From NCBI GenBank assembly GCA_029834535.1, contig JAQMWT010000521.1, positions 62,001-126,000 on the forward strand: a stretch of DNA of 64,000 nucleotides, read 5' to 3'. This document shows, one piece after another, positions 31,880 to 42,719 of the stretch. Under the pieces are notes generated by a model. The model was given only the letters and a program-made list of their open reading frames with translations. It was not told the origin of the DNA and ran no database searches. Every line of letters begins with the position of its first letter. Position 1 is the first letter of the stretch. Origin of the DNA: Chrysophaeum taylorii (Eukaryota; Sar; Pelagophyceae; Pelagomonadales; Pelagomonadaceae). Position numbers and translations under genes: made by a program.

Positions 31880-33800
31880 CCTTCACGCGCTTCGCGTCTT
31901 CATTTTGCGGGGTCGCTTCTTCAGATACCAGGCGGCGAGGAGACGCGCGTAGAGTTGGTCCCTCGCTTTTGGGAGAGAGCGCTCCTCCTCCGCGCTCTGG
32001 CGCTTGGCCTCGGTCTCCTGAGCTGCTCGGGCAGCCAGCCTCCTGGGCTCTGCGCTTCCCCAGAATGTTCGACAGCTTAGCCGAACCGTGGCCGTCGGTG
32101 ACCTTGATCCTGGACACGTCGGTCTTGTGCGACTCGGCTTCTTCACTGGCAGGATGCCGGCCTCCTTGGGGTCGAGGACTGGTACTCGATGATGATGGCC
32201 TGGGCTTTCTCGAACTTGAAGTAATCGGCGGAGTTCTTCGCAACGCCCGCGGGCGACACGATTTTTTTCATGTCGAAAAAAAAAATCTCGGGCTTCTTGC
32301 CGACCGGTGGCGGTGAGTGCATCGCGAAGTTGGACCGATCGACGTTCTGCGGCACAAATCCGGCTCGATGCCCACCTTGCTGAAAGCGTGGATGCGATCC
32401 GACGGTGTGCTCCAAAACTTGCGAAAAGATTATCGGATACTCCTCCATTGCACTTTAAATATGATGACGGACGGCCAAATTATGGAGAGGATTTTGAGCT
32501 AGTGTAGTGTCCTGGGCGCGGTCGCCAACTTTCTTCTTGTAGAGGTTCTTCTCACTGCTGAAGAACGCCTCGTGGAACTTCTCATTGTACTGGTCCAGGG
32601 CCCGGAGGAAGCCGGACGCATTCGACGGCTCGAAGAAGAGGCGGATGCCGCGCTCGAAGCACCACTCGAAGCATTTTGCACCCTTGGTTGTCGGACGTGA
32701 AGACAACAGGCCGAGGTACTCCCTCCCTCCGCGGGCTGAGAGCTCCTCGTCCAGCATCTTTATCCGCTCGAAGAAGGACTCCGCGGTCTGGACGCCGCAC
32801 TCGGCGTTCGAGATCATGCCGAAGGAGCTGTGCTTGAAGTGCTCGAAAATCGTGAAGAAGTCGGAGATCTCATCGGGGGCCAGGCTCTCGGTAATGGTCT
32901 TGCGCGCGACAACGAACCGCAGACCATAGTTGAAGCCGTCGAAGCCTCTTGGATCATCATCACGGTGTTGCACTCACGGTTGGAATAGGCCGCCCTGATG
33001 CAAATGTCGCGGATACCGGCCGCGGACTTTTTTTTGGCGTCGCCCTTATTGTCCGCGTAGTCCACGAACTGAGGCGTCTCGTCGTCGTCGAGGGTCGGTG
33101 ATTTTACCTTCCCCATCCATGATGCCCGCGTCCTTGAGCTCGGTGCGCAAGCCGTGGATGCCCTCGAAGTGCTCCTCAACCATCTCGTCGCAACTCACCG
33201 CGGCGCGCTTGGCGTCCATCTTCTGCAGGACTTTCTTGGTTAGCCGGTGGTTTGAGCGTCGCGAATAAAACCCGACGAAGAACCAGGTCGAGGGCACTTG
33301 CCGCAGAGAGTATCGTAGGCGGGACGGTTGAAGGGCACATGCTTGCGGCCGCACTTTTTCAGTTCTGGTGGCGCCGCGCCAGCAAGATGTGGCGCACCTT
33401 TATGCCCAGGTCGTGGTCGCTGACCGCGTCATGCGCCCGATTCTTCGCGAAATATCGCCCACTCCACCAGTGAGCTCTCCTCGACCTCCGTCAGCAGCGA
33501 CTGGTCCCGACGCAGGTGCACCTCGACATTCTCGTCGAACGACACTTTCCCTCTGAGCCGATCATCGAGCTGCCGCCAATTGATCCATTCATTCCACTCA
33601 GGGTTCTTCGACGAGCACTTTCTCGCTCCGACGCTTTCCTCCCTCCCGGCAGCATTTTTTTCAAGGCCTTCAAAAAAGTCTGTTGCTGCTTCCGCTTCTT
33701 GGCAGCAACGCCGTCGCCTTGTCGTATGACCGCCGATTTTTGGGTGCGTCGTCCTTCGGCGCCCGGCGCATCTCCCGCGCCGACTTGGGTTTGGGGCCCT
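31880..33800 (-). pseudogene. pogo/CENP-B-like DDE transposase, decayed
   Basis: Successive minus-strand blocks match DDE_1 (Tc1/mariner superfamily, pogo-like) transposases in the right order. There is a basic N-terminal region near 33700-33540 and an LVEW helix-turn-helix-like segment near 33470. FYSRRSNHRLTKKVLQKMDA (~33270-33210) corresponds to the W..F..RH..L segment. LDDDETPQFVDY (~33100-33060) holds the first catalytic Asp and SDNQG (~32690) the second. RLFFEPSNASGFLRALDQYN (~32640-32585) is the LPPN.S..LQPLD block with the third Asp. A C-terminal region runs 32448 to ~31900. The blocks fall in different frames with stops between them, so the gene is dead unless short introns account for some shifts. 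No terminal inverted repeats were identified. Confidence 0.65.
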
Positions 33801-34380
33801 GTTTTTTCGTCATCGCGCCTCGAGGACGGCGGCCGCGTGTCGCCCCACTGACATCGAATGAGGCAGCGATTATTGGTGTCCAATTATTTTTGGTATCCAG
33901 CCGCCTGTACCTGTTAATCTCAAGTTTTTGAAGAGGAAAATCTCTCCGCAGCGCAGCGCGACAACAAGATAGGCAACCCGTTAACGGGCCGAAACAACGG
34001 CCCATGGTCTTGTCTTGAAGCCCTGACGAGCTGGGGTCGAGCGGCGGGGTCGGTCGTCCGATTTGACCGGTCCGAAGTTGGTCACTTTCAGGTGGCTTCC
34101 GGGGGGGGTGGCTTCCGGGTTTTTGAAGGATAGTCACCACGTACTCCCACGCCCCCCCCCCCCCGACACCGGAACTTCTGTGGAGCTCTGCCATGCTTCC
34201 GGGTGGACGACCTGCACAAACAACTTAGTTTAGGTGAGGTGGTTGAGTGCCATAACTCTCACAGGCTTGAGGTAGTCTTCAGAGCTTGAATGAGGGAAAG
34301 CGGCCTTGTCCGCCTGTGAATACGATTACATCGTCGGCTTTCTTCTTCTTCTTCTTCTTGGGTGGTGGCTGCGTGCGGGC
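33801..34380. other. no supported gene; homopolymer runs
   Basis: Contains C/G homopolymer runs near 34106 and 34153-34163 and a TTC run near 34338-34358. An open minus frame (33670-34194) is low-complexity and unrecognised, overlapping the transposase N-terminus. Confidence 0.3.
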
Positions 34381-34382
34381 GT

Positions 34383-34413
34383 TCTCATCTCATCTCATCT
34401 CATCTCATCTCAT
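34383..34413. repeat. (TCTCA)n microsatellite
   Basis: About six perfect pentanucleotide units. Confidence 0.9.
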
Positions 34414-34454
34414 CACCGGGTGCAAGCTTAAGGCCCTCGGGGAGCCAGGCGAGT

Positions 34455-34690
34455 CGGATCTAGATGTCGTACTGTGTTTCGAGGTGGCGAATGATGGCGA
34501 TCTTTCCGGCGTCCTGGGTGGTGTACGGTCCGAGGTTGTGGGTCTCGAGCATCTGCTTGATCTTCTTGACTGAGTAGCCCTTGACGTTGCTGGCTGCCTG
34601 CTTGAGTTACGAAGTATTGCGCTTCCTCTCGGCGTATGCCTGACCGACTTTCACACCCACTTCGCGTCAGAGCTTGTTGCGATCGTCCAT
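34455..34690 (-). pseudogene. decayed small gene with a SAP-like C-terminus
   Basis: The minus strand reads in one frame REVGVKVGQAYAERKRNTS, a stop, then ASNVKGYSVKKIKQMLET and PYTTQDAGKIAIIRHLETQYDI before a terminal stop. The end resembles a SAP/HeH-type DNA-binding helix pair, though weakly. Two internal stops are present. A (GATTT)n microsatellite at about 34713-34742 separates it from an upstream 81-codon frame (34942-34697) that starts MDVSYTAVAKKSG and could be an earlier exon. The relationship is uncertain. Confidence 0.35.
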
Positions 34691-34712
34691 GATCTTCTAA
34701 AGGCCCCGATTC

Positions 34713-34742
34713 GATTTGATTTGATTTGATTTGATTTGATTT
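34713..34742. repeat. (GATTT)n microsatellite
   Basis: About six pentanucleotide units, second perfect pentamer array within 350 bp. Confidence 0.9.
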
Positions 34743-35142
34743 CCCCCGGCAGCAAAGACTGACGCCCACCCCGCGCTCGCTTTGTTGATCCACAGGCTCC
34801 GGCGCTCCACGAGCGGCAACTCCGGCGGCGGTCTTGGCGGCGGCGGCGGCGCGTGCGCCTTGATCATCTCCTCGGCCCCGGTACCCTTCAGCTTCCTCAC
34901 CGACCCGCTTTTTTTTGCGACTGCTGTGTAGCTGACGTCCAATTACACGCCGCGTTTTCGTTTCCAAAAGCGCGCTCTCCACCATTCCTCCACCACGCGG
35001 TATGAGTCGGATGGCGGCATCATCGCGGAGGAGCCGAGACTTGGGTATAAGCGCGCTGTCCGTCTCTGGCGCCTCAACCAGCGCTTTTTTGCCGCACCAC
35101 GATCCTGCAGCCTTCAAAAACGTGACACACAGGTATCCTTCT

Positions 35143-35895
35143 CTACAGGAGGGTGGTGGCTGTGGTGGTGGGTCTGGCTGTAGGGACTGGCGAGGTCGCC
35201 GCGAGGAGCTGGAGGATTTCATCCTGGGAGAGAGAGACGTTGTAGATGACCAAGTCGGCCATCGTGCCAGTGAACCAGACATTCACGATGAATTGGGCGT
35301 CGATGTCGGCGTAGCCAATGTAAAAGTCCGTTGGGTCCCCGCCGCCCGTGTCGAGCTCGACATAGCCCGACGCCATAACGACGCCGTCGACGTAGCTCGT
35401 CGAGATGTTGTTCTGGTCGTAAGTGGAACAATAGAAATGCCATTCTCCGGTCACCGGAAATGGCGTCTGCCCGTCGATGTCGCAGACTTCCCAGAACTGG
35501 AGGCGGAAGATTTCCGTGCCATTGAGCGTCCTGAGTCCGTACTGTTCGCACACCGCTCGATTCCCGTAAGTGTGGAGAGCGCCGTCGTCGAAGGCTTCAA
35601 CATTCGCATGTACGCAAATGCTTCTCTCCGCGCCCCCCGATATGCTGGCGGTCACTTCGGGGGGACACACGAAATAGTCGCCATCGCCGTCGAAATATGT
35701 CGCGCCGCCGTCGACGCCGTTGTAGTCGACTGCAGCGGAAGGATCGTTCGTCGAATTGTCGCCAAAAGTAGGTCCGAGGTCGCAGTCAAAACCGCCGAGG
35801 ACGTCGATCCCGTTGCCGTCCAGCGGATAGTACGCGAGCGGCACCTGCGCGACGACCGCCACCAAAGCCCCCGCCGCAAAGAACAGAAATCGCAT
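35143..35895 (-). CDS. secreted LamG / concanavalin-like lectin-fold protein
   Basis: A 250-residue intact frame. Residues 1-16 form a signal peptide (MRFLFFAAGALVAVVAQ), so the product enters the secretory pathway. Residues about 20-230 match the LamG-type jelly roll (Laminin_G_3): PLAYYPLDGNGIDVLGG at the start, FDGDGDYFVCPP, GEWHFYCSTYDQNNISTSYV DGVV with the characteristic W-H-x-x-x-T/Y block, and the closing FTGTMADLVIYNVSLSQDEI. Ligand is unknown; such domains commonly bind glycans or calcium. The C-terminus is Pro/Thr-rich (SPVPTARPTTTATT), possibly a short glycosylated tail. Potential N-glycosylation sequons include NST, NGT and NVS. The first ATG gives the signal peptide and is the natural start. 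Confidence 0.88.
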   Translation of the reverse strand: MRFLFFAAGALVAVVAQVPLAYYPLDGNGIDVLGGFDCDLGPTFGDNSTNDPSAAVDYNGVDGGATYFDGDGDYFVCPPEVTASISGGAERSICVHANVEAFDDGALHTYGNRAVCEQYGLRTLNGTEIFRLQFWEVCDIDGQTPFPVTGEWHFYCSTYDQNNISTSYVDGVVMASGYVELDTGGGDPTDFYIGYADIDAQFIVNVWFTGTMADLVIYNVSLSQDEILQLLAATSPVPTARPTTTATTLL

Positions 35896-35944
35896 TTCTT
35901 ATTCCAAAATTTCAACTCAATTTTTCGTACTGCTGCTGCTGTAC

Positions 35945-37416
35945 TCACACAAATCTGTTTTTAATACATAATAGTAGCAGTTTTTTTTTCTTCTTTAGCA
36001 CTATTGTTGTTGTTGTTGCTACTGAAGAAAACGGCGCGCAGTTATCGGACGACAGGCAGAATTTCCAGGGCCTCGTGACGTCATATATCCATATCTTTGC
36101 AGAAAACTCGAAAACTATGTGGTGGTGGTGACGTGCATCATCATCCTTTCTAGGTCCCGACGACGCCGCGGAAGTTTTTTTGTCTCGCGTCGACGACCCT
36201 GTTCTTGCTGCAGTCCTTCGCACGCCCACCGGCCGACGCGCCTGGTCCGATAGTCTTTTTGAAAGAGACCCTCGAGCAGAGCAAAACGCGGGCTTGTTGG
36301 CGTCGCCGAACTCTCGTACAATCGAGATCCTCAGCATCAACCGCGGACACCCAGAGATCCTCCAAGCTTTCGGCCCGCGCTCGACGCCATTTAATAAGCC
36401 TTCGTCGTCGTTCGTGAAACAGTTCACCATCGCCGCCTTTGAGAAAGGCGAGGTCGACGAGCACGTGCCGCGCGTCGACAAGGTTAAGCTGTCGGGGGCG
36501 TCTCGGGCTTCGTCAAGAATAATTTCGAGCAGGCGCCTCGCCAGTTCAGAGTGGCCCAAGGACGACTACCAAGGTACGCGACGAGGCGCAGCAGAAGAAG
36601 GACGAAATCGCGCGCGCGCGCGCGCTAGAAGAGCTGAAGCAACACACCTACACTACTCGCTTCGCCAGCTCACCACCATAGAACTGTACACGTACCCGGA
36701 TCGACTTCAAAGGCCGCAGCAAGCTCGCGTTCAAGGCCCAACCTTTAACGCGCCGTGCGACAGCCTCGAGCTCTGCCCGCCACCGGCCGAGGAGTCCACG
36801 ACGGCTCTGAACAACCTTTGCGTGTCCAGTCATACGAAAATTAGCACAACAACGAAACAACATCTGTATAATGCTAATTAGTATGTATCTTTTGACGGTC
36901 CAGTATGTATCTACGACATTGTGTGACGTGGTAGAGGAGGCGGAATAAACACCTGCCCAAATCTGATGCACCTATATTATAATAGTCTGCACGAAGCCAG
37001 CCCTCGCGACTGTCATCACAGCCAGCCAGGAGTAGGAGGGGGCAACCAAAAAGGAGTGGCGCGCTACTAGAAGGTTGTTTAAAAGAAACGAAGCAGAGAG
37101 AGTAGCGGCGGGCGTGTTTATGAAGACGATGAGACGACGCTAGGAGACTGAGGTCGCAGCATGATGCCAGACACGCCCCAAATGGTCGGTCTTTCAGGCC
37201 GCTACAATTTCGTCGTCCGGGCGAGGCGATGACAAGCACAAAGGGTGATATAATTAGAAGATCCGCCGGCAAAGAAAAATGACCGCGCACTCCGAATTTA
37301 AATTATTATAAGCAGTGCAGCATGAAGATGCACGAGCGTAGCCACATCAAAGGCTCTGTCTCAGCGGCTCGGAAGAAAGAACCGCGGTGACACGAGGGAC
37401 AACATCAAAACCCCCA

Positions 37417-37457
<41 letters not shown>

Positions 37458-37880
37458 GCTGCCGGGTAACTCGTAATGGCACACGACTTTTGGCCGCGCT
37501 CGAGCAAACCCCATGGCCGCTGGAAGAAGGTGCGGAGAACGTAGCCGGGGGTGTGTCGCGACAGTCGTGGTCCGGGGGTATGGAAAGAAAGTTCAATCAA
37601 GAATCGCATTTTAGAGCGGCACTTTCCGCGAAGATAAAAAAGACTCGGGGGGGGGGGTCGAAAACAGTAATAAGCCAAAAAATAGGATGGCCCGCGAATA
37701 CCCTTCGGAGTATTTCACCTGGATGATGTCTCACCACACCTCTTGCGCAGCAAGTGGTGACAATTCTTAAACCCGGAGCAGAATATGATTGTTTGGAAAG
37801 CGCAGACTACTACTACTACTACTACTACGACTACATTTTCTCGTTTCGGCAGTGCGTCGTCGCAGTTAATAAGTAGAGAT
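35945..37880. other. no firmly supported gene
   Basis: Two long frames overlap antisense at 35945-36559 (minus, 204 codons) and 36180-36881 (plus, 233 codons). Neither has a recognised domain, and at most one can be real. The minus frame begins MGHSELARRLLEIILDEARD, ankyrin-like but too short to call. The remainder to 37880 holds microsatellites and A/T runs. Confidence 0.3.
37418..37454. repeat. (CAG)n microsatellite, about 12 units
   Basis: Perfect trinucleotide run. Frames through it give poly-Ala or poly-Cys in dubious ORFs, so it is taken as non-coding. Confidence 0.9.
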
Positions 37881-37888
37881 AACGTCCC

Positions 37889-38878
37889 TCATTCCGGATG
37901 CGTGTGTTTCGCGCAGGGCAAGGGAAGCGTGCAGGTAGGACACCTCGGCGTCGGCATGACGACGTCGTGGATGTCGAGCGGATGGCGGAGCGAGCAGCGC
38001 CCGAAGGCGTTGAAGACGGGACAGGCGCCGGTCCTCAGGAAGGTCGCGCAGACGAGAGAACCGTTATTGTTGTTGGGAAGTTGTTGGCGCCTGCGAAGGC
38101 CGCGGATTGCGAGTTGAGTTTCGTCGAAGTGACGGCAGGGCGGAAAGAGCGTACACTTGTCGCAGCGGCGCAGATCGAGCGCCGCCCTGGCATGGACCTT
38201 TGGTTTCGACGAACCCCCAAATTCCTTGCAGGCGTTTTCGAACGAGACAAAGGCGTGTTTCTGAAAAATTTGTTGTAAGTTTCGAACGACGTTGCCCTCT
38301 CGAAACAAAACCCTTACACCTTCTCTCTCGAAGCCGACGCGCTCTGCCACCGCCACCCGCAGCACGAGTTCGAGCTTTTCCTCGTCGGCGAGTGGTTCGA
38401 GAGAGATGACGTTTTGTGAGAGATCTTCGACGACGGGGCCGCTCGCTACGAGGACCGCGTCCGAAACGTCGAGATTTAGTTGCTCTCGAGCAGCAAGACC
38501 GTCGAGATCAATGACGCGGCGACCAGACGCCCTGGCCGTCGCCATCTTACCGCTTCCCGGGGGCCCGCGGACGAGGACGGTTTTGTCGGGGGGCAATTCG
38601 CATCTCGGATACATGTAACGGTCGTACCAATCATCTTCAACCCCCGGCAACCGCGGCTTAACCGTCCGATACTTGCGCCAAACAGGATGTCGCCGCGAAA
38701 ACAGCCTCGGCTTGATGCATACCACTTCTTCTTCTTCTCTCTCCTCCTCCTCCTCCTTCTCCTCCTCGAAGACGTCGGCGTAAGCTTCGATCCCATCAAA
38801 CATCCAAGAGGAGTGTATATTGACGTGGAATGACGTGGAAGAATATATCTTGTCTTTGGCACGCAAACGTATGGTCAC
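37889..38878 (-). CDS. P-loop NTPase with CCCH finger and two flanking zinc-binding-like clusters
   Basis: A 329-residue intact frame. Met26 (MFDGIEAY), before an acidic stretch at 37-51, is an alternative start. Residues 101-111 form a Walker A strand and loop (VLVRGPPGSGK), but the residue after the lysine is Met112, not Ser/Thr. VIDLDGL follows at 122-128. Residues ~158-206 (ISLEPLADEEKLELVLRVAV to GNVVRNLQQIF) resemble the lid of clamp-loader AAA+ proteins; a P-loop kinase is the alternative. The C-terminus holds three clusters: C239-x2-C242-x5-C248-x-H250, a CCCH finger C277-x8-C286-x8-C295-x3-H299, and C313-x2-C316-x5-C322-x2-H325. CCCH fingers usually bind RNA, so RNA processing is a reasonable but unproven guess. 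I do not recognise this architecture as a named family. Confidence 0.8.
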   Translation of the reverse strand: MTIRLRAKDKIYSSTSFHVNIHSSWMFDGIEAYADVFEEEKEEEEEREEEEVVCIKPRLFSRRHPVWRKYRTVKPRLPGVEDDWYDRYMYPRCELPPDKTVLVRGPPGSGKMATARASGRRVIDLDGLAAREQLNLDVSDAVLVASGPVVEDLSQNVISLEPLADEEKLELVLRVAVAERVGFEREGVRVLFREGNVVRNLQQIFQKHAFVSFENACKEFGGSSKPKVHARAALDLRRCDKCTLFPPCRHFDETQLAIRGLRRRQQLPNNNNGSLVCATFLRTGACPVFNAFGRCSLRHPLDIHDVVMPTPRCPTCTLPLPCAKHTHPE

Positions 38879-38879
38879 A

Positions 38880-41800
38880 GATCGCGCTACAACTTTGCGT
38901 TGGTCAGACCTGTTGCGCGAGAAGCCCGTGCGGCGTTTGAGAGCACTTCGCTCCTACCGCTTCGTCGTGCATCTCTCGTCGGAGCTTACCAGCTGCGTCC
39001 TCCGCATCGAGCGTTTCGGGTCTCGAGCGACTGGCGATCCACTTTCTTCAACCGAAAAATTATACCTCGACCGATGTCCAAGAGTCGAACTCGACGTAGA
39101 ACTCCTGTTCGATCCCAGGCACAGGCTGGCCGCCACCTTGCTGGAACGAGGGCGGGTCCGCAAGATGCGGTCGTTGTCTCCCTAAGCCACCAACGCTGCT
39201 CGGTTTGAACAGAAGCGCCACGACGTCAACGAAAAAGAGGCTGCTCTTTAAGTTGGCACAGAGCGAAGCCGCTGCCGCCAGGTCATGGACCGACACTGCG
39301 CACGAAGATTGCCGCTGGGTGCCGACTCGAGCGACAACATAGAGGTTCGGGAGGAGGAGGTTAACGCCACCTTCGCGGCAGACATCCGCTGACTTTGTTT
39401 GGTCGACGAGCCGTCAAACAGAAGACAAGCTAGCGTCTTTGGGGTCCAGAACTCGCCCTCCCGCGGTCACACAGGGCGCGGCTACTCCACCAAGGACCGC
39501 TGGGGCTCCTACGACTCTGAGCGCGCCTCAAGAACGCCGCCCAACAACTGCATCATCGACCACTCCGGTGTATGTATGATGTCCAGAATGACGTCGCTGG
39601 CTGCTGGCGCTACTGGGGGGGGGGGGCGATGCGAGCACGGCACTCGTGGTCAGAAGGCTTTGGGAGTGAGTGAGTCCCCGGGAGGATGATCCGCAGGGCC
39701 ATGTCTTCCCGTGCATGCCGATTCGCGTAGCTTGGGCCCGCGGAGGACCTGTTTGAGCGTCAGGGTCGCGCGCCACGGGGTCCCCAATTTTTTTCAGGCC
39801 GAGTGCAGCACACGGTCGACCCGGAGAGAGGCACGTGTGCCGTCCCCGAAAGCGCGAGACCACCAGTACCTCTTCTTTTTTTGAGGACACACGAAACTCC
39901 GGTCCCAGTCTCCCCGCGGAATGAAATGGTCGAATGTATAAACGTAGACTTCCGGGATAAGAGTTGCACTACGCACGGTGTGAATGGGATAGGTCAAAGG
40001 TACCCAGTGTTGCGCCCGCGGTGCCTGGAAGCTTCTTTCATCGGGATCGAGTCGCGGGGCCCCGATCGCTAGTCGTGCGCGTTCTGGCATACGTGCGACG
40101 GAGTATGACAGACATCCACCCCTCTGGGGGTTTCAGGACTGCCCGAGGCGGCGGTTGGTGGCTAAGGGCGGTGGGGGCGCAACGTGCCCGGCCCAACAAG
40201 ACCGAATCGCGGTCGATAGATGCGGCGAACTCGTAGGACTTCCTCAACCTTAAAGTATGCACAGCCACTGGACTTTCACCCGAGTTATTAAAGGTTTAAG
40301 AACCGCGAGTCGCCGCCGCGCGGAGACTTTTGTGTGAGGCGCCCAACAAGCGCCGCGATGGTACGAGATTGTTGTTGAACGTAGGCGCCGTGGACACGAG
40401 GATATATATCCCCGATGCACGTTTTGCCTTTATTAGCCGTAGATGCGCGAACAAAGACCCGAGGACAGAGCGGGGATTGCGGCCCAGCAAGTCGCCAGCT
40501 GGCCTCTTGCTAGTCCGCATAGATTTTTGAGGAAGATCCGGCCGCGAGCATCGAAAACCAGTGCCCAGATCTAATGCTCGAGCCGGAGAAGGACAGCCAG
40601 CGCACACCTCGGTGGTATCTCGCGACGCGTTCAAAGACGCCGCCGCGACCCGACAAGCATCGATGATCGAAAGAGTGTCGCTCCCGAGACGCTTCGCTCT
40701 GAGAAGTTAGAGCACGCTGAAGCTCGGGTACGAGCGCGGTAGGTCAACGAGAGACAAACTCGGACATCGGCGTCGTCAAAGCGGGGAGTCCACGCGCGCC
40801 GATGGAGTAGCGGACCAATATGCGTTGTTGGGAGACGTTATGGAGCTTCGAATAGTATAGCTATCGTCAACCTCGTAGAGACGATACAGACGTCCGTCCC
40901 CGCGATAGGCACGCCGTAGAGAACGCGGCCGTCGGCGACAAAAATGGGGATGCCGGCAAGTGCCGTACGTGGTGTTCCTGGCGGCGATCAAGGAGACTCG
41001 TGCTAAGCACTGCACTTATTTGTCGAGGCGGAGCTTGGAGATCACGCGAGGAGACAACCAGGACCTCGCGACAACCACGAGAACGAGAGACGACGCCGTC
41101 GTCCACACAAAAGCGTGCGTAGCCGCCACGCGGGCGTCAAGGGCGTCGCAGAGCAATAGGCAGGCGGGGTGACAAGTTCATGAGAGTCGAAGGGGGCAAT
41201 CGGGCGATAAACCGCCGCCGCCGCCAACTGAAGTTACGAAATAGCCCCAAAGGCTCGCAGCTTGGTGTGTCCGTCCACATCGGTCCGCCTTTCGAGCTCG
41301 CCGCAGGCGATGCAGTTGTCGAGCACTGTAAATTTTTTGGTGCGTAGGCGATTGCCAGGAAGCTATTCAGCGAATGTCAACAAGCGTGCCCGACCGACCG
41401 AACGCGGAGAAACATTGGTCGGGCGATGGTATGGAAACCGCGCTTTATTTTTATTCGAGCAGTACGTCGTCGCCTGATCGGAGGTCGTGTTGACAAAAAA
41501 GTGAAGTGGCCTATCGTCCGGTTCGGCGACGCAGTAAAAACTGGCGATATCGTACCCGCTTGAGGTCCGGAGTTTACGACGCGACCATCATATTTGTGCC
41601 GAGAGTTCTCTTGGCGATGATAACGAAGAGCGCTAAGCGGGGGCATGCATATTTTTCGAGAGGAGGTGAATGCAATTGGCAAGGAGCTGCTGGAAGTCAC
41701 CTTCTTATTTATTTATGTGAAGGCAGGAAAGTAGTAACGCGAAATGTGTTAAGGCCAGGGCGCTTTCCAAATTTTCGCGGCGGATCGCGTTAAAGACTAG

Positions 41801-42400
41801 CTTTAGTTGATGTGGCCAAGACCTGTGCCGTCGTTCTTTGGCAGAGAGCCGGCGGGAGAAGGATCTCCTAGACCGCCGAGTCCAAACAGCGGCTGTACAT
41901 CGATATGGCGGAGACACGAGGGATGTCCAATTGCAGAGTCCAAAGGAGGGGGGTGATTTTACATCCTGTAACGAGAGTTATAAGAAAAGCCCTAAAGGGT
42001 CTGGGCGGCAATCGATTTTGTCTCGACGACGACGACCCGCGGTCGTTCCTTCAGATCCTGCCACCGATGAGTAGCTTCTTCAAATCTATCGGAAAGATTT
42101 CCTCCTCGGTGATGTATCACGTGATAGGCAGCGGCGGCGGCTGATAAAATAATCTTGAGCGTCGTAGTCGTGGCTCGAGATCGCTCGGGCATTTGGCGCT
42201 TCTGGTGTCGATTCTGTCTTCCACTTCTGGGTCGTCCGCATATTCTGGCTTGCCGCTGGAAGGCAGCTTGCCGTAGTCATCGCGATGGTTGCTCAAGGAG
42301 GAGGAGGAGGAGGAGGTGGCCTTTGACGTAGGCAGGGGCCCTCGAACCGTAATGTATGTGGTAAATGCGTTCGGAGGAGTAGCTCCGTGCTTTCGATGCG
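38880..42400. other. 3.5 kb without a supported gene
   Basis: Only short frames, alternating strands, none with a recognised domain. Minus-strand segments such as TALAGIPIFVADGRVLYGVP near 40970-40900 look coding-like but are isolated. Low-complexity runs include a G run near 39617 and GGA repeats near 42296-42314. It may contain old degraded elements. Confidence 0.35.
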
Positions 42401-42407
42401 AAATGAC

Positions 42408-42719
42408 TGTGGCGGTAACCCTTACTTACACCGCCATCCTTACCCCTAGTTCTATCGAGTTCTCTACCCCACTTCTACTTCCAACCCCTGACGCACGTAT
42501 TGCAACGCTACCAGGCGCCTCCCTCTTTCTTTCAAATCGACTAATCTCAACCATAAATCATCATTTCACGAGTCTTCGGATTGAAGCTCGTGGGCAGTTT
42601 GAAGAAGTTTGATCGACAGGAAGGAAGCGCTCCTCAACCCGCTCGGCACCCTCGAGACGTCGAGGACACGGTCGAAGCAGGGTAAGAAGTCAGCGCGCAT
42701 AATCCTCTTTCCTGCCGCA
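42408..42719 (+). repeat. 5' LTR of the Ty3/gypsy element
   Basis: Begins TGTGGCGGTAACCCTTACTT and ends CCTGCCGCA, about 312 bp. It matches 52952-53277. The typical TG...CA termini are present. A sequence starting TGGTGGAGGAGG at 42722 is in the position of a primer-binding site; the tRNA is not identified. Confidence 0.92.

Noticed and set aside
36180-36881. 233-codon plus-strand frame as a gene
   Set aside because: No domain, biased composition, and it overlaps an equally open antisense frame; kept only as part of an unassigned region.
37418-37454. CAG run as a poly-Gln coding tract
   Set aside because: No convincing frame gives Gln here; the surrounding frames are short and inconsistent.
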